In this document: positions 24,333 to 32,832 of the stretch, one piece after another | Layout of the letters: each line of letters begins with the position of its first letter | How positions within the stretch are numbered: position 1 is the stretch's first letter | Assembly: GCA_044772875.1 (NCBI GenBank) | Contig: CP173058.1 | Coordinates: 1 to 64,000, forward strand | Direction of reading: 5' to 3' | Length of the DNA: 64,000 nucleotides | Source of the DNA: Morganella morganii_D | GTDB lineage: Bacteria > Pseudomonadota > Gammaproteobacteria > Enterobacterales > Enterobacteriaceae | The notes under the pieces: generated by a model | What the model was told of the DNA's origin: nothing | The model's database searches: none | The model's input: only the letters and a program-made list of their open reading frames with translations | Translations under genes and position numbers: made by a program

Positions 24333-25172
24333 ATGCTTGACCGCTTTGATACCTTTCTGCTGGCACAGAAACATTCATCTCTGACCGGCTGGCGCCGGTT
24401 TGTCCTTGAATTCTGGTTTTTCGGCCTGAAAGAGGCGCGGGCGTGTTTGTTTGCGGCGTTCTTTTTTCTCGCCCTTTTTCTGGTGCCTGCCGCCGGTGTC
24501 GCCGGTATCCCCCGCTATGACTTTCTGCTTATCCTGGCGGTACTGTTTCAGGCCGCAATGGTGTGGAAAAAGCTGGAAACCACGGATGAGCTGAAAGCCA
24601 TCTGTATCTTCCATGTGGTCGGCTTTGTGATGGAGCTGTTCAAAACTTCATCAGCCATCAGCTCGTGGAGTTATCCCGATGCGGCGTATACCAAATTATG
24701 GAACGTGCCGTTATTTACCGGATTTATGTATGCTGCCGTCGGCAGTTATGTTATTCAGGCGTGGCGTTTTCTGAATGTCAGAATTGAAAATTTCCCGCCG
24801 TACTGGCTGGCTACCCTGATTGCACTGGCGATTTATGTGAATTTCTTTGCCCATCACTTTATCGGCGATTACCGCTGGTATCTCACCGCCTTCATTCTCG
24901 GGCTGTATGCGCGGACGATGGTTTATTACACGCCGTATGATAAAGAGCGCAAAATGCCGCTGTTGCTGAGTTTTGTGCTGATTGGCTTTTTTATCTGGCT
25001 GGCGGAAAATTTCGGCACCTTTTTCGGCGTCTGGCAGTACCCGAATCAGATCGGGGCGTGGGCGACCGTGCATGCCGGAAAGTGGGCATCCTGGTCACTG
25101 CTGGTGATCGTGACATTTACGATTGTGGCCTATCTCAAACACATTAAAGCCACGATTTTTGTGATGAGATAA
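24333..25172 (+). CDS. DUF817 family membrane protein
   Basis: A 279-residue integral membrane protein with about eight hydrophobic segments and conserved-looking polar stretches such as FKTSSAISSWSYPDAA, FTGFMYAAVGSYV and ENFGTFFGVWQYPNQ. I recognise it as the DUF817 family, whose function is unknown. It follows tusA closely and probably shares its transcript, then ends at a bidirectional hairpin facing zntA. It has no signal sequence beyond the first helix. Confidence 0.8.
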   Translation: MLDRFDTFLLAQKHSSLTGWRRFVLEFWFFGLKEARACLFAAFFFLALFLVPAAGVAGIPRYDFLLILAVLFQAAMVWKKLETTDELKAICIFHVVGFVMELFKTSSAISSWSYPDAAYTKLWNVPLFTGFMYAAVGSYVIQAWRFLNVRIENFPPYWLATLIALAIYVNFFAHHFIGDYRWYLTAFILGLYARTMVYYTPYDKERKMPLLLSFVLIGFFIWLAENFGTFFGVWQYPNQIGAWATVHAGKWASWSLLVIVTFTIVAYLKHIKATIFVMR

Positions 25173-25198
25173 AAAAGGGATGCCGCAGCATCCCTTTT
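25173..25198 (+). terminator. Bidirectional terminator between DUF817 gene and zntA
   Basis: AAAAGGGATGC/GCATCCCTTTT arms with a four-base loop, with A/T runs built into the stem so that it can act on both strands. The two flanking genes converge on it. Confidence 0.9.
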
Positions 25199-25215
25199 CA
25201 GTGACAAACCTGCTG

Positions 25216-27621
25216 TTATTTTTTCATCACCCGCAGCAGACGGACGGCATTGGCAGTTACCAGTGCGGTTGCGCCGGAGTCAGCCAGAACGGCAACCCAC
25301 AGGCCGGTCAGTCCCATCAGGGTAGTGACCAGGAACACGGCTTTCAGACCCAGTGCGATAGTGATGTTCTCGCGGATGATCCTGCGGGTGGCCCGCGACA
25401 GTGTAATCACTTCCGCAATGCCGGTCAGGCGGTTGTGAGTCAGTGCGGCATCGGCAGTTTCCAGCGCCACATCGGTTCCGCTGCCCATGGCAACCCCGAT
25501 ACCGGCGGCTTTCATTGCCGGGGCATCATTGATCCCGTCACCGACCATCATGGTGTGATGATCGTTATTCAGTGCCATCACTGCTTTGACTTTATCTTCC
25601 GGCATCAGTCCGGCACGGAAATCCATACCGATGGTGCCGGCGATAGCGGCAGCCGCACGCGGGTTGTCTCCGGTCAGCATCACGGCGCTGACCCCCATGG
25701 CTTTCAGCTGGCCGATAGCCTCAATGGCATCACTGCGCAGGGTATCCTGCATGGCGATAAGACCCGTCAGCTGATTGCCGGCCACAACCGCCACCACGGT
25801 TTTCCCTTCATTTTCCAGCCGGGTGACATCCGCCGCCGCCGCATCCGTCAGCAGGCCGTCAGCCAGTTTACCCGGTGCGCTGACCAGAATGGTCATACCG
25901 TTGAGATCCCCCTCAACACCTTTACCGGCATGGGCTTTGCGGTTTTCCGCTTCGGTAATGGTCAGCCCGTGAGCCTCAGTTCGTTCCAGAATCGCTTTGG
26001 CTAACGGGTGATGTGACCCGCTCTCAACGGAAGAGGCAAAGGTCAGCACATCCGCATCACTGTGATTATTCAGGGCAACAATATCAGTGACCTGAGGTTT
26101 ACCTTCTGTCAGTGTGCCGGTTTTATCCAGTGCAACAGTCGTCACTGTACCCAACTGCTCCAGTGCGGCACCGCCTTTGATCAGTGCACCACGGCGGGTG
26201 GCTGCGGCCAGAGCGGAGGTTATTGCCGCCGGTGTGGAGATAACCAGCGCACACGGGCAACCAATCAGCAGCAGTGTCAGACCGCGGTAGATCCACGGAT
26301 ACCATTCCCGGTCCATAAACAGCGGCGGTATGACAATCACCAGGGCGGAGAACAGCATGATCATCGGTGTATAGTAGCGGCTGAAACGGTCGATAAAGCG
26401 TTCGATTGGCGCACGGCGCTCTTCGGCTTCCTCAATCAGTGTCAGAATACGGTCGATGGCGTTCTGACCCTGTTCGGAGACCACTTTCATCTGCACTGCG
26501 CGATCGACTGACAGTGAACCGGCTGCCACTTTTTCACCCTGTGTCCGTTCGACCGGTACGGATTCCCCGGTCAGGGCACTTTCGTCAAAGCTTGCGAACC
26601 CGCTGAGTAACTCGGCATCTGTCGGCAGGCGTCCGCCGGGCGCGATTTCAATAATGTCACCGGGACGCAGCTGTGCAACCGGCACGGACACTTTCTGCCC
26701 GTCCCTGATCACCACTGCATCTTCCGGCACCAGTGCCATCAGCGCGCTGACCCCCCGCCGTGCGCGGCCTGCCGCATAGGATTCCAGCATCTCGCCCAGC
26801 AGGAACAGCAGGATAACCATGGCGGCTTCTTCCGTGGCACCAATAATAATGGCACCGAGCGCCGCGACCGTCATCAGCGTTTCAATAGCAAACGGTGTGC
26901 CGGAGCGGATAAGACGCAGCGAACTTTTGGCGATCGGGAACAAACCAATCAGCGTTGAGGCGATAAAGGCGTATTTGCCCAGTACCGGATTAACAAATTC
27001 CAGTGCATAGCTGAGGGCAATCAGCACCGCCAGAATCAGCATCGGCGATGCCTGTTTCAGCAGGCTCTGCTCTTCTTTTTTCTTCGGCGCGGCGCTGCCG
27101 CCGTTCAGATCCCGGAGGACAAATCCGGCCTGCTGCACCGCACTGGTCACATCCGCGCGGACATCCCCGGCGGCATCCACCACCAGTTTTTCGGTGGCAA
27201 ACATCACTTTCGCCTGAGTGACTGCTGCAATTTTCAGGACGGCCGTTTCAATCTTGCGCGCACAGCTCGGGCAGTCCATACCTTCCACCTGCCAGTTCCA
27301 GCGCTGGCTGCCGGCTGATTCAGGCAGTACGGTATCATCCGGGGCGGCGTGATCGTGTGAACAGCAACTGCCCTGTGCGTGTTCATGACCGGTGTGGTCA
27401 TGGTCGTGTTCAGAATGCGCATGATCGTGCGGGGCATGACCATGCGCACGGGACTCATCGTCGTCGTGTTCCGGCTGCTCATGCTCACTGTGATCGTGTG
27501 CGGTATGGTCATGTTGCTGGTGAGCCTGTGACTCCCCCTTTCCGCCGGTGGTGCAGGCGGACTTGCCGCCGCAGCAACTGCTGGTATGAGTATGCTCATG
27601 AAGTTCTTTGTTAGGGTGCAT
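25216..27621 (-). CDS. zntA: Zn(II)/Cd(II)/Pb(II) exporting P-type ATPase with long His-rich N-terminus
   Basis: An 801-residue P1B-type ATPase, about 70 longer than E. coli ZntA. The first 92 residues contain 23 His and many Asp/Glu plus Cys-Cys pairs, then comes a heavy-metal-associated domain with GMDCPSC (Cys117, Cys120). The pump core shows the TGES actuator, the intramembrane metal site GCPCALV, the phosphorylation motif DKTGTLTEG and GDGINDAPAM. It exports excess zinc, cadmium or lead across the inner membrane. The ATG at 27621 follows GGGAGGTG; the frame is open 15 codons further. A ZntR-type operator lies 54 bp upstream. Confidence 0.95.
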   Translation of the reverse strand: MHPNKELHEHTHTSSCCGGKSACTTGGKGESQAHQQHDHTAHDHSEHEQPEHDDDESRAHGHAPHDHAHSEHDHDHTGHEHAQGSCCSHDHAAPDDTVLPESAGSQRWNWQVEGMDCPSCARKIETAVLKIAAVTQAKVMFATEKLVVDAAGDVRADVTSAVQQAGFVLRDLNGGSAAPKKKEEQSLLKQASPMLILAVLIALSYALEFVNPVLGKYAFIASTLIGLFPIAKSSLRLIRSGTPFAIETLMTVAALGAIIIGATEEAAMVILLFLLGEMLESYAAGRARRGVSALMALVPEDAVVIRDGQKVSVPVAQLRPGDIIEIAPGGRLPTDAELLSGFASFDESALTGESVPVERTQGEKVAAGSLSVDRAVQMKVVSEQGQNAIDRILTLIEEAEERRAPIERFIDRFSRYYTPMIMLFSALVIVIPPLFMDREWYPWIYRGLTLLLIGCPCALVISTPAAITSALAAATRRGALIKGGAALEQLGTVTTVALDKTGTLTEGKPQVTDIVALNNHSDADVLTFASSVESGSHHPLAKAILERTEAHGLTITEAENRKAHAGKGVEGDLNGMTILVSAPGKLADGLLTDAAAADVTRLENEGKTVVAVVAGNQLTGLIAMQDTLRSDAIEAIGQLKAMGVSAVMLTGDNPRAAAAIAGTIGMDFRAGLMPEDKVKAVMALNNDHHTMMVGDGINDAPAMKAAGIGVAMGSGTDVALETADAALTHNRLTGIAEVITLSRATRRIIRENITIALGLKAVFLVTTLMGLTGLWVAVLADSGATALVTANAVRLLRVMKK

Positions 27622-27674
27622 AAACACCTCCCTGTTCAACGGTGAGTTGATGTTAATTTTTCTCATTAACAGGA

Positions 27675-27706
27675 AGTGTACACATTGGAGTCTACTCCAG
27701 AGTCAA
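27675..27706 (-). promoter_or_regulatory. ZntR-type (MerR family) promoter-operator of zntA
   Basis: On the minus strand TTGACT (-35, 27701-27706) and TACACT (-10, 27675-27680) are separated by exactly 20 bases that contain the dyad CTGGAGTAGACTCCA. The overlong spacer and the ACTCTGGAGTnGACTCC core are the hallmarks of the E. coli zntA promoter. A zinc-responsive ZntR, encoded elsewhere, should twist it into activity. Confidence 0.9.
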
Positions 27707-27761
27707 CAACAGGGGCGCATAATTATTGGCAAATTGTGCGCTCCTGTTGTCAGGGGCAGAA

Positions 27762-28394
27762 TTACATCATCGTGATGGCACGGACAATCAGGAAATGCCC
27801 GAGGAAATAAAAGGTGGAGTAAATCGCTTTTGCCAGTTTAAAGGTAAACAGGAAGCGGTTAATCAGCCAGAGGATCAGGTTCAGTACCAGACAGAATGCC
27901 CCGATCATCAGGGAAAAGTTGTAATCGGTTCCCAGCCCGAAGAACTGTTCCCCGGCCAGCCAGGCCATTACCAGCGCACTGAGCAGCGCCGTCAGTACCG
28001 GCACTTTGTGATCGCCGAGTTTGTACCAGAGCAGAGCGGGTACCGCAACGGCAATCACCGGCACGGCAATCATCAGCGGAATATAGAAGGTGAAATTATT
28101 GAGCAGGGCGAAACTCAGGGCATACAGCAGATAAAATACGGCACTGGTATACAATGACAGGTCGATTTTATTATCAGCAACCAGACGGATACTATCGGAA
28201 ATAATTGCCACTAACAGCCCGACACATACCAGATATCCGGAAATATCCAGCCCGTAATCCCCGCTCCACGCCCACAGCAGTAACAGCAACAGGGTGACAG
28301 GACGGAAAACCCAGCGCTGCCAGTCCGGTCCCCGGTAGGCGGCGTCGATATAGAGCCAGCCGGAAAAAAGTACAGCAATAAATGGCCAATTCAT
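27762..28394 (-). CDS. yhhN: YhhN family membrane protein (TMEM86/lysoplasmalogenase-like)
   Basis: A 210-residue protein with about eight hydrophobic helices. The start MNWPFIAVLFSGWLYIDAAYRGPDWQRWVFRPVTLLLLLL is close to that of remembered E. coli YhhN, and the end YFLGHFLIVRAITMM also fits. The wider family includes eukaryotic lysoplasmalogenase (TMEM86), but the bacterial role is not settled. I use the ATG at 28394, preceded by AAGGA, rather than the 26-codon longer open frame. The neighbours zntA, yhhM, yhhL and rsmD keep the E. coli order. Confidence 0.87.
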   Translation of the reverse strand: MNWPFIAVLFSGWLYIDAAYRGPDWQRWVFRPVTLLLLLLWAWSGDYGLDISGYLVCVGLLVAIISDSIRLVADNKIDLSLYTSAVFYLLYALSFALLNNFTFYIPLMIAVPVIAVAVPALLWYKLGDHKVPVLTALLSALVMAWLAGEQFFGLGTDYNFSLMIGAFCLVLNLILWLINRFLFTFKLAKAIYSTFYFLGHFLIVRAITMM

Positions 28395-28499
28395 AGGGTG
28401 TCCTTGAGGTATGTTGATGGCGATTAACACCTGAATATCTGATAATATCCCGTATTTACAGGCCACGATCAACCAGATTGCAGGAAAACAACCTCACCC

Positions 28500-28853
28500 A
28501 TGAATAAATTCGGTTTGTTAGGTTTTATTGTCGCCGCCCTGATCATAGTGCTGGCGACCCGCCGCTTCTTTGAGCAGCGCAAACAAAATGAGATAAATGA
28601 CAGCTCCGCGGTGGTGACATATCAGGTCACTGTGACGGAGAAAAAGGATTATCCGTACCCGAATATGCGCTCCCGAGAGCGGGATGTGGTCTTCCCGGAA
28701 ACCTTCCGTTATGAGGTGCATTTCACACTGCTGTCGGGGAAAACCATAGTGGTATACATCAAAGAGGATGAGTACCGGGAGATAGCCCTGCATTCACGCG
28801 GAACGCTGTCAATGCAGGGAACGCGGTTTATCCGTTATGAACCGCTGCGCTGA
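28500..28853 (+). CDS. yhhM: YhhM-like DUF2500 protein
   Basis: A 117-residue protein with one N-terminal membrane helix (LLGFIVAALIIVLATRRFF) and a soluble part with RSRERDVVFPETFRYEVHF and GTLSMQGTRFIRYE, as in the DUF2500 family to which E. coli YhhM belongs. Function unknown. It lies between yhhN and yhhL in the conserved neighbourhood, with its stop touching the end of convergent yhhL. Confidence 0.8.
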   Translation: MNKFGLLGFIVAALIIVLATRRFFEQRKQNEINDSSAVVTYQVTVTEKKDYPYPNMRSRERDVVFPETFRYEVHFTLLSGKTIVVYIKEDEYREIALHSRGTLSMQGTRFIRYEPLR

Positions 28854-29141
28854 TCAGGATTTATCCTGATTTTTCAGTTCTGCCTGCTGGCGGCGCAGCA
28901 GGGCGAGCAGTTCAAACACGCCGAATAAAAAGACGCGCACTTTACCGGCGGCGGTCAGTTTTTTATCCAGCGGCTGGCCGGCATTAAACAGCGCCATCAG
29001 CAGCCCGTGCATGACCACCATAAAAAAGGTGGCAATATGCATAAAGATATTCAGCGGTTTCGGGAACGGATGCACCAGGCTGAAAATCAGAAAACCCCAG
29101 ACAGCCAGCATCAGTATCCGGCCAATATTAATCAGGTACAT
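28854..29141 (-). CDS. yhhL: YhhL-like DUF1145 membrane protein
   Basis: A 95-residue protein with two or three hydrophobic helices (IGRILMLAVWGFLIFSLV and IFMHIATFFMVVMHGLLMALF) and a charged tail. It corresponds in position and type to E. coli YhhL (DUF1145), of unknown function. Its start overlaps the end of rsmD by ten bases, so the two are translated from one message. Confidence 0.82.
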   Translation of the reverse strand: MYLINIGRILMLAVWGFLIFSLVHPFPKPLNIFMHIATFFMVVMHGLLMALFNAGQPLDKKLTAAGKVRVFLFGVFELLALLRRQQAELKNQDKS

Positions 29142-29740
29142 ACGGACTCCTGTTCAGTCGTCTGCGTCTGACGCAGATAAAGACGATATGCAACCTGGCC
29201 GGCCACTTTCTCCCGGTGGCACACCCAGTTACCCGGAACAACCAGAGTGTCTGATTCCGACTCGGCTTCAATATAGATCATTGCATCCGGGCTGAGCCAG
29301 TTATTTTTCTCCAGCAAATCAATCGTTTCCTGAAGCAGTCCTTTACGGAAAGGCGGGTCGAGAAACACCACATCAAATGGTGTTCCCGGTTGCGCCAGAA
29401 ATTGCAGGGCGCTCTGGTTGACGACAGTGGCCTGTTCACATTTGAGCAGACGGGCATTGGCACTGATCTGAGCCGCAACGGCGCGGTTGAGTTCGGTAAA
29501 TGTCACGGCGGCGGCATAGCGGGAAAGTGCCTCAAAACCGAGTGCGCCGCTGCCCGCGAATGCATCAAGACAGCGCGCGCTGTTAATCACCGGCATCAGC
29601 CAGTTAAACAGGGTTTCGCGCACACGGTCAGTGGTCGGGCGCAGGCCGTCATGTGTCAGAACCGGTAATTTTCGTCCGCGCCAGAGACCGGCGATAATGC
29701 GGATCTGCCCTTGTGGTGCGGTATGAGCTTTTTTAACCAT
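29132..29740 (-). CDS. rsmD: 16S rRNA (guanine966-N2)-methyltransferase RsmD
   Basis: A 202-residue SAM-dependent methyltransferase. The SAM-binding motif is CLDAFAGSGALGFEALSRYA and the catalytic motif is VFLDPPF, near the middle; the N-terminal QIRIIAGLWRGRKLPV is typical. It methylates G966 of 16S rRNA in the 30S subunit. It is divergent from ftsY, as in E. coli, and overlaps yhhL downstream. Confidence 0.95.
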   Translation of the reverse strand: MVKKAHTAPQGQIRIIAGLWRGRKLPVLTHDGLRPTTDRVRETLFNWLMPVINSARCLDAFAGSGALGFEALSRYAAAVTFTELNRAVAAQISANARLLKCEQATVVNQSALQFLAQPGTPFDVVFLDPPFRKGLLQETIDLLEKNNWLSPDAMIYIEAESESDTLVVPGNWVCHREKVAGQVAYRLYLRQTQTTEQESVCT

Positions 29741-30009
29741 AACCTTCGTAACTTATTAATTCTGAAATTATTAATTCAAAAATATGAATAACTGACGGGA
29801 AGACAGCGGAATATTATACGCAGGTTTTGTAAAAATTCGTTTAAATTTAATATGAAATTACGGAAAGCCGATGCGCAACCATCCTGTGAAATGATAGACT
29901 GCGTCTGATTCGCAATTAATGATGATAAAGACGCCATATCTGCTCAGGGTTTTCCGGACATTCCGTGCCGGAAGGTGACGGGTGGCAGTATGCAAGGAGT
30001 ATAGTGGCT

Positions 30010-32160
30010 GTGGCAAAAGAGAAGAAAAAAGGTTTTTTTTCCTGGCTGGGTTTTGGTCGTAAAGATGACGAACAGGCAGCTCAGGAAGAACAGGCGCGGT
30101 TAGCGGAAGAACAGGCCCGCCGCGATGAAGAAGCGGCTGAACAGGCGCGTCAGGCAGAAGAACAGGCCCGCCGCGATGCAGAAGCGGCTGAACAGGCGCG
30201 TCAGGCAGAAGAGCAGACCCGCCGCGATGCAGAAGCGGCTGAACAGGCACGTCAGGCAGAAGAGCAGGCCCGCCGCGATGCAGAAGCAGCGGAAGAAGCC
30301 CGTCTGGCAGAAGAACAGACCCGCCGTGATGCAGAAGCTGCGGAACAACAGCGTTTTGCACAAGAACAGGCGCGCCGTAACGCCGAAATTACGGAACAGC
30401 AGCGTTTAGCGGAAGAAAAACGTCTGGCGCAGGAGCAGGCCGCAGAGCAGCAGCGTGCGGAAGAAGAACAGCGCCGTGCACAAGAGCAGGCACTGCGTGA
30501 TGCCGAAGCGGCAAAACAGCAGCGCCTGGCAGAAGAAAAACGTCTGGCGCAGGAGCAGGCCGCAGAGCAGCAGCGTGCTGAGGAAGAACAGCGCAGGGTG
30601 AAAGAGCAGGCACTGCGTGATGCGGAAATGGCAAAACAGCAGCGCATTGCGGAAGAAAAACGTCTGGCGCAGGAGCAGGCCGCAGAGCAGCAGCGTGCTG
30701 AGGAAGAACAGCGCCGGGTGAAAGAGCAGGCACTGCGTGATGCGGAAGCGGCAAAACAGCAGCGTATTGCGGAGGAAAAACGTCAGGCGGAAGAGCAGGC
30801 CGCAGAGCAGCGTCGTGCAGAAGAAGAACAGCGCCGTGCACAAGAGCAGGCACTGCGTGATGCGGAAGCGGCAAAACAGCAGCGCATTGCGGAAGAAAAA
30901 CGTCAGGCGGAAGAACAGGCGGCTGAACAGCAGCGTGTTGCCGGAGAACGTCGCCGCGCGCAAGAGCAGGCACTGCGTGATGCGGAAGCGGCAAAACAGC
31001 AGCGTATCGCCGAAGATAAACGCCGTGCGGAAGAACAGGCCGCAGAACAGCAGCGTTTAGCGAAAGAGAAGAAACAGCGTGACGCAGAAGCGGCGGAACA
31101 GGCGCGTCCGGCCGAAGAACAACGCCTCGCGGAAGAGGAAGAAGCCTGTCGTCTTGCTGAAGCAGAAGCGGAAGCACAGGATACGGCGCTGATTGAAAAT
31201 GAATCCCCTGCACCGGCGGACACACAGGAAAGACCGGCAAAAGAAGGTTTCTTCGCCCGCCTGAAACGCAGCCTGGTGCGCACCCGTGAGAATATCGGTT
31301 CCGGTTTCTTCGGGATCTTCCGTGGTAAAAAGATTGATGACGATCTGTTTGAAGAGCTGGAAGAACAACTGCTGGTGGCGGATGTCGGTGTGGAAACCAC
31401 CCGTAAAATCATCACAAATCTGACGCAGCATGCCAGCCGCCGTGATCTGAAAGATGCAGAAGCGTTATTTGTTAAGCTGCGCGAGGAAATGGGTGAGATC
31501 CTGGCAGCAGTGGATAAACCGCTGGAGATTGAAGATAAAAAACCGTATGTGATTCTGATGGTTGGTGTTAACGGTGTCGGTAAAACCACCACCATCGGTA
31601 AAATGGCGCGTCAGTATCAGGCACAGGGGAAATCCGTCATGCTGGCCGCAGGGGATACCTTCCGTGCAGCCGCGGTGGAACAGCTTCAGGTCTGGGGTGA
31701 GCGCAACAATATCCCGGTTGTGGCACAGCACACCGGCGCGGATCCGGCCTCGGTTATTTTTGATGCCATCCAGTCAGCCAAAGCCAAAGGGGTTGATGTG
31801 CTGATTGCGGACACCGCCGGGCGTCTGCAAAATAAATCGCACCTGATGGAAGAACTCAAGAAAATCGTGCGGGTGATGAAGAAACTTGATGAAGATGCCC
31901 CGCATGAAATTATGCTGACGTTAGATGCCGGCACCGGACAGAATGCTGTCAGCCAGGCTCGTCTCTTTAATGAAGCGGTCGGCCTGACCGGGCTGACTCT
32001 GACCAAACTTGACGGAACGGCGAAAGGTGGTGTTATCTTTGCCATTGCAGATCAGTTCGGTATTCCTATCCGGTATATCGGGGTGGGTGAAGGTATTGAA
32101 GATCTGCGCCCTTTCAAAGCCGGTGATTTTATTGAGGCACTTTTTGCCCGGGAGGATTAA
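30010..32160 (+). CDS. ftsY: Signal recognition particle receptor FtsY with expanded repeat domain
   Basis: A 716-residue GTPase, about 220 residues longer than E. coli FtsY. The start (V/M)AKEKKKGFFSWLGFG is the conserved lipid-binding helix. An acidic, Glu/Gln/Arg/Ala-rich A domain follows, made largely of two tandem repeat types, then the N domain (from EGFFARLKRSLVRTRENIGSGFF) and G domain with GVNGVGKTTT (about 519), DTAGR and TKLDG. FtsY docks ribosome-SRP complexes at the membrane. The GTG at 30010 matches the family start; a GTG at 30004 is nearer to AAGGAG. First gene of ftsY-ftsE-ftsX. Confidence 0.96.
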   Translation: MAKEKKKGFFSWLGFGRKDDEQAAQEEQARLAEEQARRDEEAAEQARQAEEQARRDAEAAEQARQAEEQTRRDAEAAEQARQAEEQARRDAEAAEEARLAEEQTRRDAEAAEQQRFAQEQARRNAEITEQQRLAEEKRLAQEQAAEQQRAEEEQRRAQEQALRDAEAAKQQRLAEEKRLAQEQAAEQQRAEEEQRRVKEQALRDAEMAKQQRIAEEKRLAQEQAAEQQRAEEEQRRVKEQALRDAEAAKQQRIAEEKRQAEEQAAEQRRAEEEQRRAQEQALRDAEAAKQQRIAEEKRQAEEQAAEQQRVAGERRRAQEQALRDAEAAKQQRIAEDKRRAEEQAAEQQRLAKEKKQRDAEAAEQARPAEEQRLAEEEEACRLAEAEAEAQDTALIENESPAPADTQERPAKEGFFARLKRSLVRTRENIGSGFFGIFRGKKIDDDLFEELEEQLLVADVGVETTRKIITNLTQHASRRDLKDAEALFVKLREEMGEILAAVDKPLEIEDKKPYVILMVGVNGVGKTTTIGKMARQYQAQGKSVMLAAGDTFRAAAVEQLQVWGERNNIPVVAQHTGADPASVIFDAIQSAKAKGVDVLIADTAGRLQNKSHLMEELKKIVRVMKKLDEDAPHEIMLTLDAGTGQNAVSQARLFNEAVGLTGLTLTKLDGTAKGGVIFAIADQFGIPIRYIGVGEGIEDLRPFKAGDFIEALFARED
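30106..30411 (+). repeat. 51-bp tandem repeat inside ftsY
   Basis: About five to six copies of a 51-bp (17-residue) unit, coding for variants of EEQARRDAEAAEQARQA. Unit starts fall at 30106, 30157, 30208, 30259 and 30310; the last copies are more diverged. Confidence 0.9.
30412..31060 (+). repeat. 120-bp tandem repeat inside ftsY
   Basis: Five copies of a 120-bp (40-residue) unit with exact periodicity; the shared CTGCGTGATGC falls at 30493, 30613, 30733, 30853 and 30973. The unit codes for charged helix such as RAEEEQRRAQEQALRDAEAA. All copies keep the frame. Confidence 0.92.
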
Positions 32161-32166
32161 TCATCC

Positions 32167-32832
32167 ATGATTCGCTTTGAACACGTCAGTAAAGCCTATT
32201 TAGGCGGCCGCCAGGCGCTCCAGGGGGTGGATTTTCATGTCCGCCCGGGGGAGATGGTATTCCTGACCGGCCATTCCGGCGCAGGGAAAAGTACCCTGCT
32301 GAAACTGATTTGTGGGATTGAGCGACCCAGTGACGGCACCATTTTATTTGACGGCCACAATATCAGCCGTCTGAAAAACCGTGAAGTGCCTTTCCTGCGC
32401 CGCCAAATCGGCATGATTTTTCAGGATCACCATCTGCTGCTGGATCGCACGGTGTATGACAATGTGGCGATGCCGCTGATCATTGCCGGTGCCAGCCCGG
32501 AAGACATCCGGCGGCGCGTCAGTGCCGCGCTGGATAAAGTCGGTCTGCTGGATAAGGCCCGCAACTTTCCGGTGCAGCTCTCCGGCGGTGAACAGCAGCG
32601 CGTGGGGATTGCCCGTGCGGTGGTGAATAAACCAATGGTACTGCTGGCGGATGAACCGACCGGTAACCTGGACAGCGGGTTGTCAGAAGGGATTTTACGG
32701 CTGTTTGAAGAGTTTAACCGCGTTGGTGTCACTGTACTGATGGCAACACACGATATCATGCTGATCGAACGGCGCAATTACCGAGTTCTGACGCTGAGTC
32801 AGGGACGTATGGCGGGAGGGCTTCATGGCTAG
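32167..32832 (+). CDS. ftsE: Cell division ATP-binding protein FtsE
   Basis: A 221-residue ABC ATPase with Walker A GHSGAGKST, signature LSGGEQQRVGIARA, Walker B VLLADEPT and the switch His in MATHD. With FtsX it forms a complex at the division ring that controls peptidoglycan hydrolases through EnvC. It starts six bases after ftsY and overlaps ftsX by eight bases. Confidence 0.97.
   Translation: MIRFEHVSKAYLGGRQALQGVDFHVRPGEMVFLTGHSGAGKSTLLKLICGIERPSDGTILFDGHNISRLKNREVPFLRRQIGMIFQDHHLLLDRTVYDNVAMPLIIAGASPEDIRRRVSAALDKVGLLDKARNFPVQLSGGEQQRVGIARAVVNKPMVLLADEPTGNLDSGLSEGILRLFEEFNRVGVTVLMATHDIMLIERRNYRVLTLSQGRMAGGLHG

Noticed and set aside
30100..31595. Long antisense frames opposite ftsY
   Set aside because: They arise from the repeated GC-biased codons of the ftsY repeats and have no start signals.
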